This document shows, in pieces, positions 43,698 to 53,283 of a stretch of 64,000 nucleotides of DNA (position 1 is its first letter; each line of letters begins with the position of its first letter). The stretch covers positions 62,001-126,000 of the forward strand of contig JACQYI010000027.1 of the NCBI GenBank assembly GCA_016208305.1, given 5' to 3'. The position numbers and the translations under genes were made by a program. Below the pieces are notes generated by a model that was given only the letters and a program-made list of their open reading frames with translations, did no database searches and had not been told where the DNA came from. The stretch is from Oscillatoriophycideae cyanobacterium NC_groundwater_1537_Pr4_S-0.65um_50_18. GTDB taxonomy: Bacteria > Cyanobacteriota > Cyanobacteriia > Elainellales > Elainellaceae.

Positions 43698-45497
43698 ATG
43701 ACAGAAGTAACTCAAACTCGCCCTGTGACTCTGCCTCGCACCTTGCAGATGCAGTATCAGGTGGCAATGCCTCAGCCTGAGTCGCATTTCTTTGAGGTCA
43801 GGTTACAAGTCAAGGGCTGGTCATTTAACCTGCTAGATTTGAAAATGCCCGTCTGGACTCCTGGCTCTTATCTGGTGCGGGAATACGCTCGGCATTTGCA
43901 AGATTTTACCGTGTGCCAAGGTGACGCTGACCCGACCCCTCAGAACCAGCGGGTCTGGCGGAAGTGCAGCAAAAATCACTGGCAGATCGAGACAGGCGGA
44001 GCCAGCGAGTTGACCGTGTGCTATCGCATTTTTGCCAATGAGCTGACTGTGCGCACCAATCATCTCGATGCAACCCACGGCTTTTTCAATGGCGCAGCTC
44101 TATTTTTCTTCATTCCTGGCTTTGAGAAACTGCCGATTCAGGTAACGATCGCCCCTCCCCATCCAGACTGGCGCGTCAGCACAGCCCTGCCGTCGGTCGC
44201 AGGACAGGCGAATACTTTTGTGGCCGCCGATTTTGACACGCTTGTAGACAGCCCGTTTGAAATTGGCAACCATCAGCTCTACGAGTTTGAAGTCATGGGT
44301 AAGCCCCATGAGCTTGCCATCTGGGGTCGCAGCAACATGGCGATTGATCGCCTGATTGCCGACACCCAAAAAGTTATTCAAGCAGAAGCCGACTTATTTG
44401 GCGGGTTGCCCTACGATCGCTATGTGTTTTTGCTGCATCTGATCAGTCAGGGCTTTGGTGGGCTAGAGCATAAAAATTCCTGTACGCTGCTCTACTCTCG
44501 GTTGGGCTTTCGGACGGACGATCGCTACAACACCTTTATCCAGCTTGTGGCCCATGAGTTTTTTCATTTGTGGAACGTCAAACGGATTCGCCCCAAAGGG
44601 CTAGAAGTGTTTGATTACGAAGCCGAAAACTACACGCCCTCCCTCTGGTTTAGCGAAGGCACCACCAGCTATTACGACCTGACGATTCCTTTTCGGGCGG
44701 GCATCTACGATGTCAAAATTTTTCTCAAGCTGTTGGGCAAGGAGATTTCGCAATTTCTCATGGTGCCAGGGCGGCAGGTACAACCCCTGAGCGAATCTAG
44801 CTTTGATGCTTGGATCAAGCTCTATCGCCGCGATGCTAACAGCAATAACAGCCAGATTTCCTATTACCTCAAAGGAGAAATGGTATCGCTCCTGCTGGAT
44901 CTGTTGATTCGAGCCAGACATGGCAATGGGCGATCGCTAGATGATGTGCTGCGCAGCCTATGGCAGCAGTTTGGACAGCCTGAAGTTGGCTTCACCCCAG
45001 AACAGCTTGAAGAGACAATCGAGGCTGTAGCGGAGACCAATCTAGCGGAATTCTTTAGTCGCTACTTGCACACCACTGCCGAATTGCCCTTCAACGAATA
45101 TCTGGAACCCTTTGGCCTTCAGCTACAGCCAGAGAATTTTACCCACCTGCCGCCACATTTGGGCATAATCGCTAAATCTGAGAACGGCAGAGAAGTGATT
45201 AAGTTTGTAGAAAGCGGCTCTCCGGCACAGCGGGCTGGCATTGACCCCGAAGATGAGCTGTTGGCGATCGACGGGCTACGGGTCAAAGCTGATCAGTTGA
45301 GCGATCGTCTAAAGGATTACGCTCCTGGCGACACTCTCAGCTTTACCCTATTTCATCAAGATGATCTGCGCACCTGCACTGTTACCCTCACCCCGCCGCG
45401 CCCTGCCGCCTATCACCTTGTCGCGATCGAGAACCCCTCGATTGCTCAACAGCAAAACTTTAAAGGCTGGCTAGGGGCAGAGTTGGCGGAACTGTAG
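43698..45497 (+). CDS. M61-family metallopeptidase with PDZ domain
   Basis: 599 residues. M61 glycyl-aminopeptidase type: zinc motif 'HEFFH' near 285-289 with 'WNVKRIRPKGLEVFDYE' after it, and 'LWFSEGTTSYY' carrying the third ligand. The N-terminal part is a strand-rich domain ('VWTPGSYLVREYARH'). A PDZ domain (~480-580; 'PAQRAGIDPEDELLAIDGLRV') likely recognises peptide tails. No signal peptide, so probably cytoplasmic. It starts 39 bp after the Crp/Fnr gene on the same strand. Confidence 0.93.
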   Translation: MTEVTQTRPVTLPRTLQMQYQVAMPQPESHFFEVRLQVKGWSFNLLDLKMPVWTPGSYLVREYARHLQDFTVCQGDADPTPQNQRVWRKCSKNHWQIETGGASELTVCYRIFANELTVRTNHLDATHGFFNGAALFFFIPGFEKLPIQVTIAPPHPDWRVSTALPSVAGQANTFVAADFDTLVDSPFEIGNHQLYEFEVMGKPHELAIWGRSNMAIDRLIADTQKVIQAEADLFGGLPYDRYVFLLHLISQGFGGLEHKNSCTLLYSRLGFRTDDRYNTFIQLVAHEFFHLWNVKRIRPKGLEVFDYEAENYTPSLWFSEGTTSYYDLTIPFRAGIYDVKIFLKLLGKEISQFLMVPGRQVQPLSESSFDAWIKLYRRDANSNNSQISYYLKGEMVSLLLDLLIRARHGNGRSLDDVLRSLWQQFGQPEVGFTPEQLEETIEAVAETNLAEFFSRYLHTTAELPFNEYLEPFGLQLQPENFTHLPPHLGIIAKSENGREVIKFVESGSPAQRAGIDPEDELLAIDGLRVKADQLSDRLKDYAPGDTLSFTLFHQDDLRTCTVTLTPPRPAAYHLVAIENPSIAQQQNFKGWLGAELAEL

Positions 45498-45778
45498 AAA
45501 AGTCAAAGAAGATATAGAGGGGCATAGAAGCAAGAGGAACCTCAAAAGAGGATGATTTTTGAGATGTGGGAAGTCTACATCCCCAAAAATCCTCACTCAA
45601 ATATCTCGATCGAATCACGACGAGCCAGATTGCGACTATCATTTGTGTCATGCCTTTTTGGATTTCAAAGGCGGCATCGAGAGAGATCCGTTAAGCCTTG
45701 AGCCGACTTGATAGAGCCGGACTTGATATCATGTGTGGGGTGTAGCCAAAGTCGCTGCATTGTGGGGTGGTTTAAGAT

Positions 45779-47938
45779 ATGACCGGAAAATATGGAAAGC
45801 CAGACCCTCGATCGCCTGAGGGGTCGGGAAAGATTCCCAAAAAACCAGTAAATCAGTCTATTCCGCCTTTGAAATTCCCTTCGCTTCAGGATGTGCCCGT
45901 CCGCACAGCGCCTGAGCGATCGCCCAGATCGCCTGCTGATGGCGGGGTAGCCGTTCAGCCTTTAACCGAGCGGGTATCGTCGCCCGAACGGCTGGGTAAA
46001 GGGTCTACGCTGCCGCGATGGGTACCGCGAAACTGGCAGTTTTGGGGCGCAGTGTCGGCTCTGGTCTTCAGCGGTATGGGCGTTTTCTCGGCTTTGACGC
46101 TGTTTAGCCTACCCAACAGCCCCAACTGTCCGGCAATTTTCTTGCCAACGGCTTCAGCTTCTATGCGGCTGTACTGTGCGCAGATCATGGCTGATAAAAA
46201 TACGGTAGAGTCTCTGCTGAAGGCGATCGCCCTCGTCAACGACATGCCTTCAGATCACCCGCTGCGTCCTGAGATCGATCGCAATATTGAGGACTGGTCT
46301 AAAAAGATCTTGAAGCTGGCGGAAGAGTCGTTTCAGAATGGCGATCTGGAAAAAGCTGTGGGTACCGTACGCCGCATTCCGGCTCAGACGGACGCATATG
46401 GTCTAGTAGAGAAGCAAATTGCAGACTGGAAAGCCGTTTGGTCTGAGGCTGAGCAAATTTATCAAGAAGCTGAGGATGATTTGCGGCAAAATGACCTGCG
46501 TCAGGCATTTCTGACGGCAACGCGGCTACTCGCAGTAGGCAATAAATATTGGGAAACCACAAAATATAAGCAGCTTAGCAGCCTAATTACCGATACGCGA
46601 GTGGATGGCGGCAAGCTGGATAAGGCCAAGGGCATGGCTGAGCAGGGGGGTGTAGAAAACATCCTGGCAGCTATGAAACTCGTGGAAGAAATTAAGCCCA
46701 CGAGCCATCTTTACCAAGAAGCCACAGCCGTAACCGCTCAGCTTGGACAAAAAATGTTGGATCTGGCGGATGCTGCACTCGATCGCCGAGACTATAAAGG
46801 TGCAACGAATATCATTCAGCAAATTCCTGAGCGCGCCAATCTCAAAGCTGAGATCCAGGATTTTAATACCCTGGCACAGGCCAAGGCGCAAGGCTGGGGG
46901 GGTACCTCAGATGACCTACAGGCTGCCATTCAGCAAGCCCGTAAGCTGAAGAGCGATCGCCCTCTGTATGGCAAAGCGCAACAGATGATCGCCACTTGGG
47001 AGCTAGAGATTCAAGACATTGCCTCCCTAGAGCGTGCCCGTCAGCTTGCCCAGCCTGGAAGCATTGGGGATTTGTCTGCTGCCATTGCTGAGGCGGAGCA
47101 AATTCCTTCTAGTAATCCGCGCGGTAAGGAAGCCCAAGATGCCATTGATAGCTGGACGGCAACGATTCAAACGATTGAAGATCGTCCCTATCTCAATCGT
47201 GCCGAACAGTTTGCCAGCATTGGCGATATTCCTTCTCTACAGCGCGCTATCAATGAAGCCAGCCGCATCGGCGGTGGACGTGCCCTCTATGCTCAGGCAG
47301 ACCAGCTCATCCGCGATTGGTCTGATCGAATTCAGCGATCGCAGGATCAGCCCTTGCTCGATCGCGCTCGTCAATTTGCCAATCAGGGAAATTTGAGAGC
47401 GGCGATCGATACAGCCTCTCAAATCGGAGAGGGTCGGGCTTTATCCAGTCAGGCTGAAACAGAGATTCGCGATTGGACACAGCGCAGCGAGCAGATTGAG
47501 GATCGCCCTTATTTTGAGCGGGCGCGTCAGCTAGCGGCTCAAGGTGACCTCTCGGCAGCGATCGCTACGGCAGAGCAGATTCGGGAGGGGCGATCGCTCT
47601 ATGACGAAGCCCAAGCCGATATTCGAATCTGGCGCAACCAGTCCGAAGGGCAAGATCGCATGCAGCAAGCCTATGCCACGGCTCGCTTGGGTACGCCACC
47701 GATGCTGCTGTCAGCGATTCAAATTGCAGACCAAGTGCCTACAAATAGCGCCCAGCGATCTGAAGCCGAGCAGATGATTGAGCAGTGGAGCTACCAAATT
47801 CTTCAGACTGCCGAAAGTCAGGCGCAATTTAACCTTGGGGCTGCAATCGCCATTGCCGAAAGCATTCCTCCGGGCACAAAGGCCTACGGAGCCGCTCAGC
47901 AGGACATTCAAACCTGGCAGCAACAGCTCCGCCGCTAG
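45779..47938 (+). CDS. Membrane-anchored protein with ~54-residue helical repeats
   Basis: 719 residues. A basic Pro-rich cytoplasmic head (1-85), one membrane span (~88-111) and a long exported part of repeating helical hairpins. The best repeats, at ~450-640, share 'RPY/LLxRARQFAxxGDLxxAI-xxAxQIxxGRALYxQAxxxIRDW'. They resemble TPR-like or Sel1-like solenoids and the cyanobacterial 'chromosome segregation ATPase-like' proteins. Likely a scaffold. The TAG stop lies in CTAG, shared with the convergent cytochrome gene. Confidence 0.7.
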   Translation: MTGKYGKPDPRSPEGSGKIPKKPVNQSIPPLKFPSLQDVPVRTAPERSPRSPADGGVAVQPLTERVSSPERLGKGSTLPRWVPRNWQFWGAVSALVFSGMGVFSALTLFSLPNSPNCPAIFLPTASASMRLYCAQIMADKNTVESLLKAIALVNDMPSDHPLRPEIDRNIEDWSKKILKLAEESFQNGDLEKAVGTVRRIPAQTDAYGLVEKQIADWKAVWSEAEQIYQEAEDDLRQNDLRQAFLTATRLLAVGNKYWETTKYKQLSSLITDTRVDGGKLDKAKGMAEQGGVENILAAMKLVEEIKPTSHLYQEATAVTAQLGQKMLDLADAALDRRDYKGATNIIQQIPERANLKAEIQDFNTLAQAKAQGWGGTSDDLQAAIQQARKLKSDRPLYGKAQQMIATWELEIQDIASLERARQLAQPGSIGDLSAAIAEAEQIPSSNPRGKEAQDAIDSWTATIQTIEDRPYLNRAEQFASIGDIPSLQRAINEASRIGGGRALYAQADQLIRDWSDRIQRSQDQPLLDRARQFANQGNLRAAIDTASQIGEGRALSSQAETEIRDWTQRSEQIEDRPYFERARQLAAQGDLSAAIATAEQIREGRSLYDEAQADIRIWRNQSEGQDRMQQAYATARLGTPPMLLSAIQIADQVPTNSAQRSEAEQMIEQWSYQILQTAESQAQFNLGAAIAIAESIPPGTKAYGAAQQDIQTWQQQLRR

Positions 47939-48288
47939 CGCCAGTCGGCTTGTGCTCGGTCTAAGACATAGCCTGCAACTGCCTGTATTTGCTCTGGAGG
48001 GAGGCGATCGCGATACGCCGACATATTGCCTTTGCCATTGGTGACAATGGTGGCGATCGCCTCTATAGAATCCATGTGGTTTTTCTGAAGCGTTTTCAGC
48101 TTCAAATTTTTGCCGCGTCGCACAATGTTGCCGCCATTGATATGGCATCCAGCGCAGTGAAGGTCAAAAGCCTTTGCACCAGTGGATAATTCAGGAACTC
48201 GCTCAAGATTGCTAACCTGATCGGCCAGGGCAGGAGCGATCGGCATTGTGACCAACAAGATCGCGAGTAGAAAAGCAATAATCTTCAT
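47935..48288 (-). CDS. Cytochrome c6-like protein
   Basis: 117 residues with a signal peptide ending near residue 22 ('PALA'). Haem site CAGCH at 45-49; the sixth ligand is probably M89 in 'GKGNMSAYRDRL'. 'MDSIEAIATIVTNGKGNM' and 'QIQAVAGYVLDRAQADW' closely follow classic PetJ. It carries electrons between cytochrome b6f and photosystem I or oxidase in the thylakoid lumen. A small insertion before 'LKLKTLQKN' leaves open a c6-like paralogue (PetJ2/c6B). Its stop overlaps the convergent gene's stop by 4 bp. Confidence 0.88.
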   Translation of the reverse strand: MKIIAFLLAILLVTMPIAPALADQVSNLERVPELSTGAKAFDLHCAGCHINGGNIVRRGKNLKLKTLQKNHMDSIEAIATIVTNGKGNMSAYRDRLPPEQIQAVAGYVLDRAQADWR

Positions 48289-48738
48289 GGGTTCTTGTTC
48301 TCTCGGTATTTCATCCTCTCTCTAATGTAGAAGATCTGCCTAGAATACCCAGCCTGAATACGCACATTCTTAATCGGACATGGTAGAAGAATCTTGATTG
48401 TGCATGACCCAGTAAGCTAGTTTGTGCTGTACATATTACATAGTGATGTATGTAGAGATATCAAAACTGTACTCATTGACTGCTCCATCAGGCGACAAAA
48501 AGAGGAAGCGATCGGTTTCCAAATTTAGACTATAAAGATTGCATACTCTACATCACTCATTTGAACTTTGTGGGGTTTGACGCTGCTCAACTCAAACAAC
48601 AACACAGGGCGATCGCTCTAGAATCGCCTGATCTCATGCGACCGCAGACCTAGCCACAAATAAACAGCCCCCCGGACGGCAGACCGATAGACCACCTAAG
48701 CTATGCTATTAGCAGCTTTCTAAGCGCAGGAGAACACC
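48289..48738. other. Intergenic region, promoter space
   Basis: 450 bp between the divergent cytochrome c6-like gene and the first Uma2 gene. No repeat array, hairpin or gene stands out. Confidence 0.5.
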
Positions 48739-49287
48739 ATGACCCTCACTATCCAAGACCTCAAAAACTTCCAAAATCAACACCCCGATCACCGTCTAGA
48801 GCTAGTCGATGGAGAAATAATCATCATGAGTCCCTGCGGTCTAGAGTCTGATGAAATAGCCGCCGCCATCATCGCCCAGCTCTGGACGTGGGTAAACCCC
48901 CGGCGCTTAGGCAGAGTCCTAGCCTCCAGCGCCGGCTATATCTTACCCAACGCCAGCGAAGATGTCCGCGCCCCCGATGCCTCCTTCATCCGAGCCGATC
49001 GCCTCAAACGCACCACCAACGAATTTGCCCACCTCGTTCCAGACCTCATGTTTGAAGTCGCTTCCAAAAGCGACCAACCCGAAAAAATCCGCATCAAAAT
49101 CCGCACTTTCCTAGAGCTAGGCACTCAAGTGGGTATCCTAGTAGACCCTAGAATTCAAACCCTAGAAATTCTTCGTGAAGGACAAGAAACGATCGTCCTG
49201 CATGACGGCGACGTGCTGACTCTGCCCGATCTGCTACCCGGCTGGGAAATGGCAGTCTCCAGCATCTGGGCACCCGAATTTGATTGA
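48739..49287 (+). CDS. Uma2 family (DUF820) protein
   Basis: 182 residues. DUF820/Uma2 proteins have a restriction-endonuclease-like fold and are numerous in cyanobacteria. 'HRLELVDGEIIIMSPCG' supplies the N-terminal Glu, 'RAPDASFIRADRL' the Asp and 'DLMFEVASKSDQPEKI' the ExK set. All are kept, so the nuclease centre may be intact. Function unknown. Converges with the DUF4334 gene with only 8 bp between. Confidence 0.87.
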   Translation: MTLTIQDLKNFQNQHPDHRLELVDGEIIIMSPCGLESDEIAAAIIAQLWTWVNPRRLGRVLASSAGYILPNASEDVRAPDASFIRADRLKRTTNEFAHLVPDLMFEVASKSDQPEKIRIKIRTFLELGTQVGILVDPRIQTLEILREGQETIVLHDGDVLTLPDLLPGWEMAVSSIWAPEFD

Positions 49288-49295
49288 GCCATTCA

Positions 49296-49871
49296 TCAGA
49301 TTTCCTGCTCAGATCCCGCAACATCCCGCTTCAACACAAAAAAGAAGGGTTGGGGAACTCCCTTAAAGTCCATCAAACCCAAAACCGTATTGTCATCGAC
49401 CCTTCTAAAAATGTCATGAATGGGCAAACGATCGTAAATCATCGTTGCACTTACTTTCTGCCGATACTCCATCATCCGCACCCGCGCCTGACTGACCTCT
49501 GTCTTCAATATCCAACTCATAGAACGGAAAACGGATTTCATCGCCTGCTGCTTCAGAGCCGGAAACAGACCCACCAGACGCAGCCCCAGATTGACCACTA
49601 GCGGATTTGGCGAAACCTTTAATACCTGATTATTACCATCCAAAAACAACAAAGGGTGAACCCGATCGCCATCAATAAATTCCTTCCCATACCAACCTGT
49701 CACCTCCAAAAGGTGATTCAGCAGGTGATTAGTCTGAACTTCACATCCCCGCCAGCGACCCATCATAAATTCCAGGTTCACAGGCTCCAACCCATTAAAA
49801 AGCTCCAAGGCTTCCTCTGTCGAGATCTCTCCCCCTCGCAACATTGCGTCGAACTTTTCCAAAGTGCCCAT
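49296..49871 (-). CDS. GXWXG/DUF4334 protein
   Basis: 191 residues. 'LEFMMGRWRGCEV' is the GxWxG motif (~36-43), and 'LPIHDIFRRVDDNTVLGLMDFKGVPQPFFFVLKRD' is the DUF4334 C-terminal half. These proteins form a lipocalin-like beta-barrel; ligand unknown. No signal peptide. It lies 8 bp after the second Uma2 gene (49879) on the same strand, so they are probably co-transcribed. Confidence 0.85.
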   Translation of the reverse strand: MGTLEKFDAMLRGGEISTEEALELFNGLEPVNLEFMMGRWRGCEVQTNHLLNHLLEVTGWYGKEFIDGDRVHPLLFLDGNNQVLKVSPNPLVVNLGLRLVGLFPALKQQAMKSVFRSMSWILKTEVSQARVRMMEYRQKVSATMIYDRLPIHDIFRRVDDNTVLGLMDFKGVPQPFFFVLKRDVAGSEQEI

Positions 49872-49878
49872 CGCTACT

Positions 49879-50442
49879 TCATTCCTCCAACCAGCTAAAG
49901 AGCTGCCCCACCGTCAGGCTAAACGCTTCAGCAAAAGCGGGCACAGGAATCCGATCGCCCAACCCTTCAAACACCGCCAAAGTGCGATCGGCAAAATAAA
50001 CAAAGACCAATTTCTCCTCTGGATCAATTAGCCATCCCATTTGAGTTTCGTGGGCAAGGCAGTGGAGAATATTGAGCACCACTTTAGTTTGGCTTTGATC
50101 AGGAGAAAGAATTTCAATCGTCCAGTCGGGAGCGATCGCAAAGGTATTGGCGACTTCGCCATTCTCATCACGCGGAATCCGCTCCCAGGTGAAGACCGCC
50201 AAATCAGGGACAATCGATCGACCCCCAAAGGTGCAGCGAAGTTCTGGATAGGCGCGGGCAATATGCTGAGATTTGAGCGATCGGTTAATATCAGCACCCA
50301 GATCAAGCTGAACAGTGCTGTGTTTCCCTTGGGGCATAGGCTTTTGGATGATCCGACCCTCAATAAATTCGCTAGCAGGCTGGGTTTCCGGCAGCTTCAA
50401 AAATTCATCAAGAGTCAGGGTTTTAGGGGTAGCTTGAACCAT
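49879..50442 (-). CDS. Uma2 family (DUF820) protein
   Basis: 187 residues from ATG 50442 (a TTG at 50451 is in frame). 'TLDEFLKLPETQPASEFIEGRIIQKPMPQGKHS', 'RSIVPDLAVFTWERIP' and 'DWTIEILSPDQSQTKV' give the Glu, Asp and ExxxQ-type positions of the fold. The last motif has no lysine in the ExK place, though Uma2 members often vary there. Paralogue of the gene at 48739. Confidence 0.87.
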   Translation of the reverse strand: MVQATPKTLTLDEFLKLPETQPASEFIEGRIIQKPMPQGKHSTVQLDLGADINRSLKSQHIARAYPELRCTFGGRSIVPDLAVFTWERIPRDENGEVANTFAIAPDWTIEILSPDQSQTKVVLNILHCLAHETQMGWLIDPEEKLVFVYFADRTLAVFEGLGDRIPVPAFAEAFSLTVGQLFSWLEE

Positions 50443-50475
50443 TGCCGTCAAAGAGTGAATGGTGAGTATTGTACC

Positions 50476-50704
50476 GTTTTAGCTAGAGAGGTACTTCAGG
50501 CGATCGTCTGCTATGAGCAATCCTTAAAGATCAAACGGGCGATCGGCGATGTCCACGGCGAAGGACAATCCCTCGCAAATCTAGGATTACTGCATCAGCT
50601 TTAAAAGCATTTAGATCAAGCCATACCCCTCTGGCGCGAAGCATTACCAAACTTCACCCCGACTCCTCCGACCACGTCATCCAATGGCTCCAATCCGCCA
50701 CCTA
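50476..50704 (+). pseudogene. Degraded TPR-repeat gene, C-terminal remnant
   Basis: Frame pieces read 'AIVCYEQSLKIKRAIGDVHG' and 'SLANLGLLHQL', then a TAA at 50602. After a frame change come 'LDQAIPLWREAL' (from 50611) and, after another, 'KLHPDSSDHVIQWLQSAT' with a TAG. Joined, they match the end of NB-ARC/CHAT-type TPR proteins. No start or upstream part remains; the 5' side is occupied by the minus-strand Uma2 gene. Confidence 0.65.
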
Positions 50705-51038
50705 GCCTCGCCCCAGCTAGGCTGGCTCTTGCCTCTCGGCATTCTTCTCTTCTTCGCCTGGAACTTAATCAACGATCACTGGCTGATTGCCCTCGGCAGC
50801 ATTGCCCTCATCGACTGGCCATGGTATCGCAGAACGACGATAATTCTATTCAGTGGCAGTGCAGCAATCGGCTCAAACACCTTTCGAGGTTGACCCAATC
50901 CAGTCAAGCACATCCTAAAAGCGCTAGAGCTAGAGGGAACAGTTGAGGTTAAAAAAATCGATCGCTAAGTTACCCAGATCGCCCTAGCAGAGGTGATACA
51001 GGGCTGACTTGCATGATTGCCTAACCTAATAGAAGAAT
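50705..51038. other. Spacer with possible membrane-protein fragment
   Basis: A 69-codon frame beginning at 50684 includes 'LLPLGILLFFAWNLINDHWLI', which looks like a piece of a membrane protein, but it starts inside the TPR remnant and has no ribosome site. Probably decayed sequence before the tRNA gene. Confidence 0.4.
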
Positions 51039-51121
51039 GGGGGCGGTGGGACTTGAACCCACACGACTTATAAGGTCAACGGATTTTAAGTCCGCAGCGT
51101 CTACCATTCCGCCACGCCCCC
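51039..51121 (-). tRNA. trnL-UAA: tRNA-Leu (UAA)
   Basis: 83 nt on the minus strand. Acceptor stem GGGGGCG/CGCCCCC, D-arm 'GGCGGAATGGTAGACGC', anticodon arm GCGGA-CTTAAAA-TCCGT giving anticodon UAA, a long variable arm, and T-arm 'GTGGGTTCAAGTCCCAC'. The CCA is not encoded. The anticodon loop is continuous: the group I intron found at this site in many cyanobacteria is absent. Confidence 0.97.
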
Positions 51122-51334
51122 ACGGTTGAGTTAAAACTCTAGAAACATTAGCTATGCATCGATACAGATCCTATATCCAGCACAGCTACAACATTATATC
51201 TGCATTCCTCCATCAATTAAGTCATTAGCGGAAATGTCATGCCCAAAACCAGACCCTAATCTTTGAATTCGCAGCGATCGCCTTGAAAAAAGCTGCTTGC
51301 CCATATGCCCTTAACAGACCGAGCTGTGCGCGAT

Positions 51335-51868
51335 CTAGAATCTAACGCCCAACCCACCTTGAACCGAAGCTGCCGTCCCGCCTCCATCTTTGTAGGCATC
51401 AAAAGCAATGATGGCGTTGCCAAACAGCACAAGATCGCTGTAAGGAAAGTTGTAATCAATGCCAGGTTGCACAACGAAAGCCGTTTGATTGCCCAAGGGA
51501 GAAGTGCTGTTTTCATCACCGCCTTGAAAAACAACTCCCGCACCAATGTAAGCATCCGTTTGCCAATTGAGCGGCACATCATAGGAAACAGTAGGAACGA
51601 TCGCCGTTCTATCGCTAATGAGCGCCTGAGCGCGCAACGACAGTGGGACCTCTAAAAGACGGTAGCGCACAGCAACCACGCCGCCCGCACTCGATCCTTC
51701 GTTGTTTGGGCCGTCGCTCAAACCTACCGTACCCCCCACACCAATGTAGCTACCATAGGCAGCCTGCGCAGACGCCGATGGTGCAGAAACGCCAAAACCA
51801 AAGAGAGCAAGCCCAAAAAGAGCAATCGCCCTGAGTCCAATCGATCTAAGATATCTGGGGCTGTTCAT
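51335..51868 (-). CDS. Outer-membrane beta-barrel protein
   Basis: 177 residues. A basic start and hydrophobic stretch end in 'SAPSASAQA' (~35), a clear signal peptide. The mature part alternates polar and apolar strands ('YIGVGGTVGLSD', 'AVRYRLLEVPLSLRAQALI', 'TDAYIGAGVVF', 'VQGGLGVRF') and ends in Phe, the usual C-terminal signal for outer-membrane insertion. About eight strands fit a small barrel. No known porin family named. Confidence 0.75.
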   Translation of the reverse strand: MNSPRYLRSIGLRAIALFGLALFGFGVSAPSASAQAAYGSYIGVGGTVGLSDGPNNEGSSAGGVVAVRYRLLEVPLSLRAQALISDRTAIVPTVSYDVPLNWQTDAYIGAGVVFQGGDENSTSPLGNQTAFVVQPGIDYNFPYSDLVLFGNAIIAFDAYKDGGGTAASVQGGLGVRF

Positions 51869-52409
51869 GACAGAAACTCCTCAAAGGTTAGGAAAAACCC
51901 AATAATCTCCAAACAATAGCTCAATCGCTAGTAAAATTCCACCGAATCACGGCAATCTAATGGCGGTCAAATCAGGCGATCGGAGATTGAAGCGGGCGAT
52001 CGCTTCTTTAAAAAGATCTTTGAAACAAACAAAATAATTCAGTAAATCTAATAGTAATGAAAACATAACAGCCTTAAACTATTTGAAGCAGGGTCGCAAA
52101 AAGACCTGCGGGTGCCATCTGTTCTCTGACACCACTCACTGAAGAGTGCCGTAGCTAATCGATCAAGATTTTTAATTGGCCGCTCTGAGATGGGCAGATT
52201 TGAATGATTGATGCAAAAAAATAGGCCGTTCTGAGCCTACTCTACGCCCCTTGAAAGAACGGCTCAAAGAATAGCCAAACGCCATATCTTAAGAATTTCG
52301 ATCCTGCTTTTGGCTGATAAAACTATGGGTAATCAGGGCACTCTAAGGCAAAAGCGGCCTCACCCCCTTTTTCTTTACACCACTCTTCACAATATTTCAC
52401 TGGCCTGTC
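51869..52409. other. 541-bp AT-rich spacer
   Basis: Between divergent exported-protein genes. A short inverted pair (GCCGTTC near 52233 and GAACGGC near 52258) is the only structure seen. No gene. Confidence 0.5.
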
Positions 52410-52982
52410 ATGCTGAAATCACTCCAAATTGCCCTACTATTGCCGAGTCTGATTCTGCCGTTCGTTGGCTCTGTAGATCCGGCGATCGCTCAAGAGCGCC
52501 AAGGCTGCTACATGGTTAACGCTATAGGTCAGCTGATTGATTTATCAGGAATTTGTCCCTCAGCAGTGCAGGCTCAAGCCTCTGGAACTCCTCAGCTAGG
52601 AACGGGAGATATTCAGGTGACACTGCGATGGGCAACCACAGATGATTTAGACTTGGCTGTGACCGATCCAAGTGGCGATACGGCAAGTTTCTTTAACCCC
52701 AATGTGGCTTCAAATGGTCAGCTCGATGTAGATGCCAATGCCAATTGCGTTAGCACTACTGCCACCCCGATCGAAAACATCTTTTGGCCTCCCTCGCAAG
52801 CGCCCCAAGGCAACTATTCGATCGCCGTCAATTTATATGCTCGCTGTCAAGGATCTGACCCGGTTTCCTTCACAATTACCCTCCTTGTCCAAGGCACCAC
52901 ACAGACCTTAACAGGCACAGTTAGCGAGCAAAATCCTATTGCCACCTTCCCCTTTTCTCTCCCTCAACAACAGCAACCTTAG
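52410..52982 (+). CDS. Secreted DUF2135-like protein
   Basis: 190 residues. Signal peptide to about residue 27 ('DPAIAQ'). The mature region 'GDIQVTLRWATTDDLDLAVTDPSGD', 'QLDVDANANC' and 'PQGNYSIAVNLYARC' is the DUF2135/YfaP-type beta-sandwich. Two Cys pairs may form disulphides. A Gln/Pro tail ends the protein. Probably periplasmic or extracellular; function unknown. Confidence 0.75.
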   Translation: MLKSLQIALLLPSLILPFVGSVDPAIAQERQGCYMVNAIGQLIDLSGICPSAVQAQASGTPQLGTGDIQVTLRWATTDDLDLAVTDPSGDTASFFNPNVASNGQLDVDANANCVSTTATPIENIFWPPSQAPQGNYSIAVNLYARCQGSDPVSFTITLLVQGTTQTLTGTVSEQNPIATFPFSLPQQQQP

Positions 52983-53283
52983 GCCATCGTTCAATTAACC
53001 TGAGAGGTTTTTCTTCAGGCAAGCTCAGCCTGCTTCAAAAAATCTTGGGTTCTATTAAGTTTGCGAACCTGCCCAACGGGTTGCTCAAAGCAGTTCTATC
53101 ACCTTGCTGTCTTTTATTTTTCAAGGATGAACGATTGAATTTTGAACTATCCTAAAGGCAGGGAATCTTTTATAAAAAGCCAATCTGGAAAAGTCAGTAT
53201 TTTAATCAGCGATCGGCAAGTTCTGATTATCAAGCTTTTGCCTCTGTGAGAACCCGTTGGAAACAAGCTTTTGGAGAAGGGAA
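52983..53283. other. Intergenic region
   Basis: About 300 bp with no gene. A GGAGAAGGG ribosome site just before 53284 sets the start of the next gene. Confidence 0.5.

Noticed and set aside
50684-50893. 69-codon membrane-like frame
   Set aside because: Starts inside the TPR remnant with no ribosome site; listed only as a spacer note.
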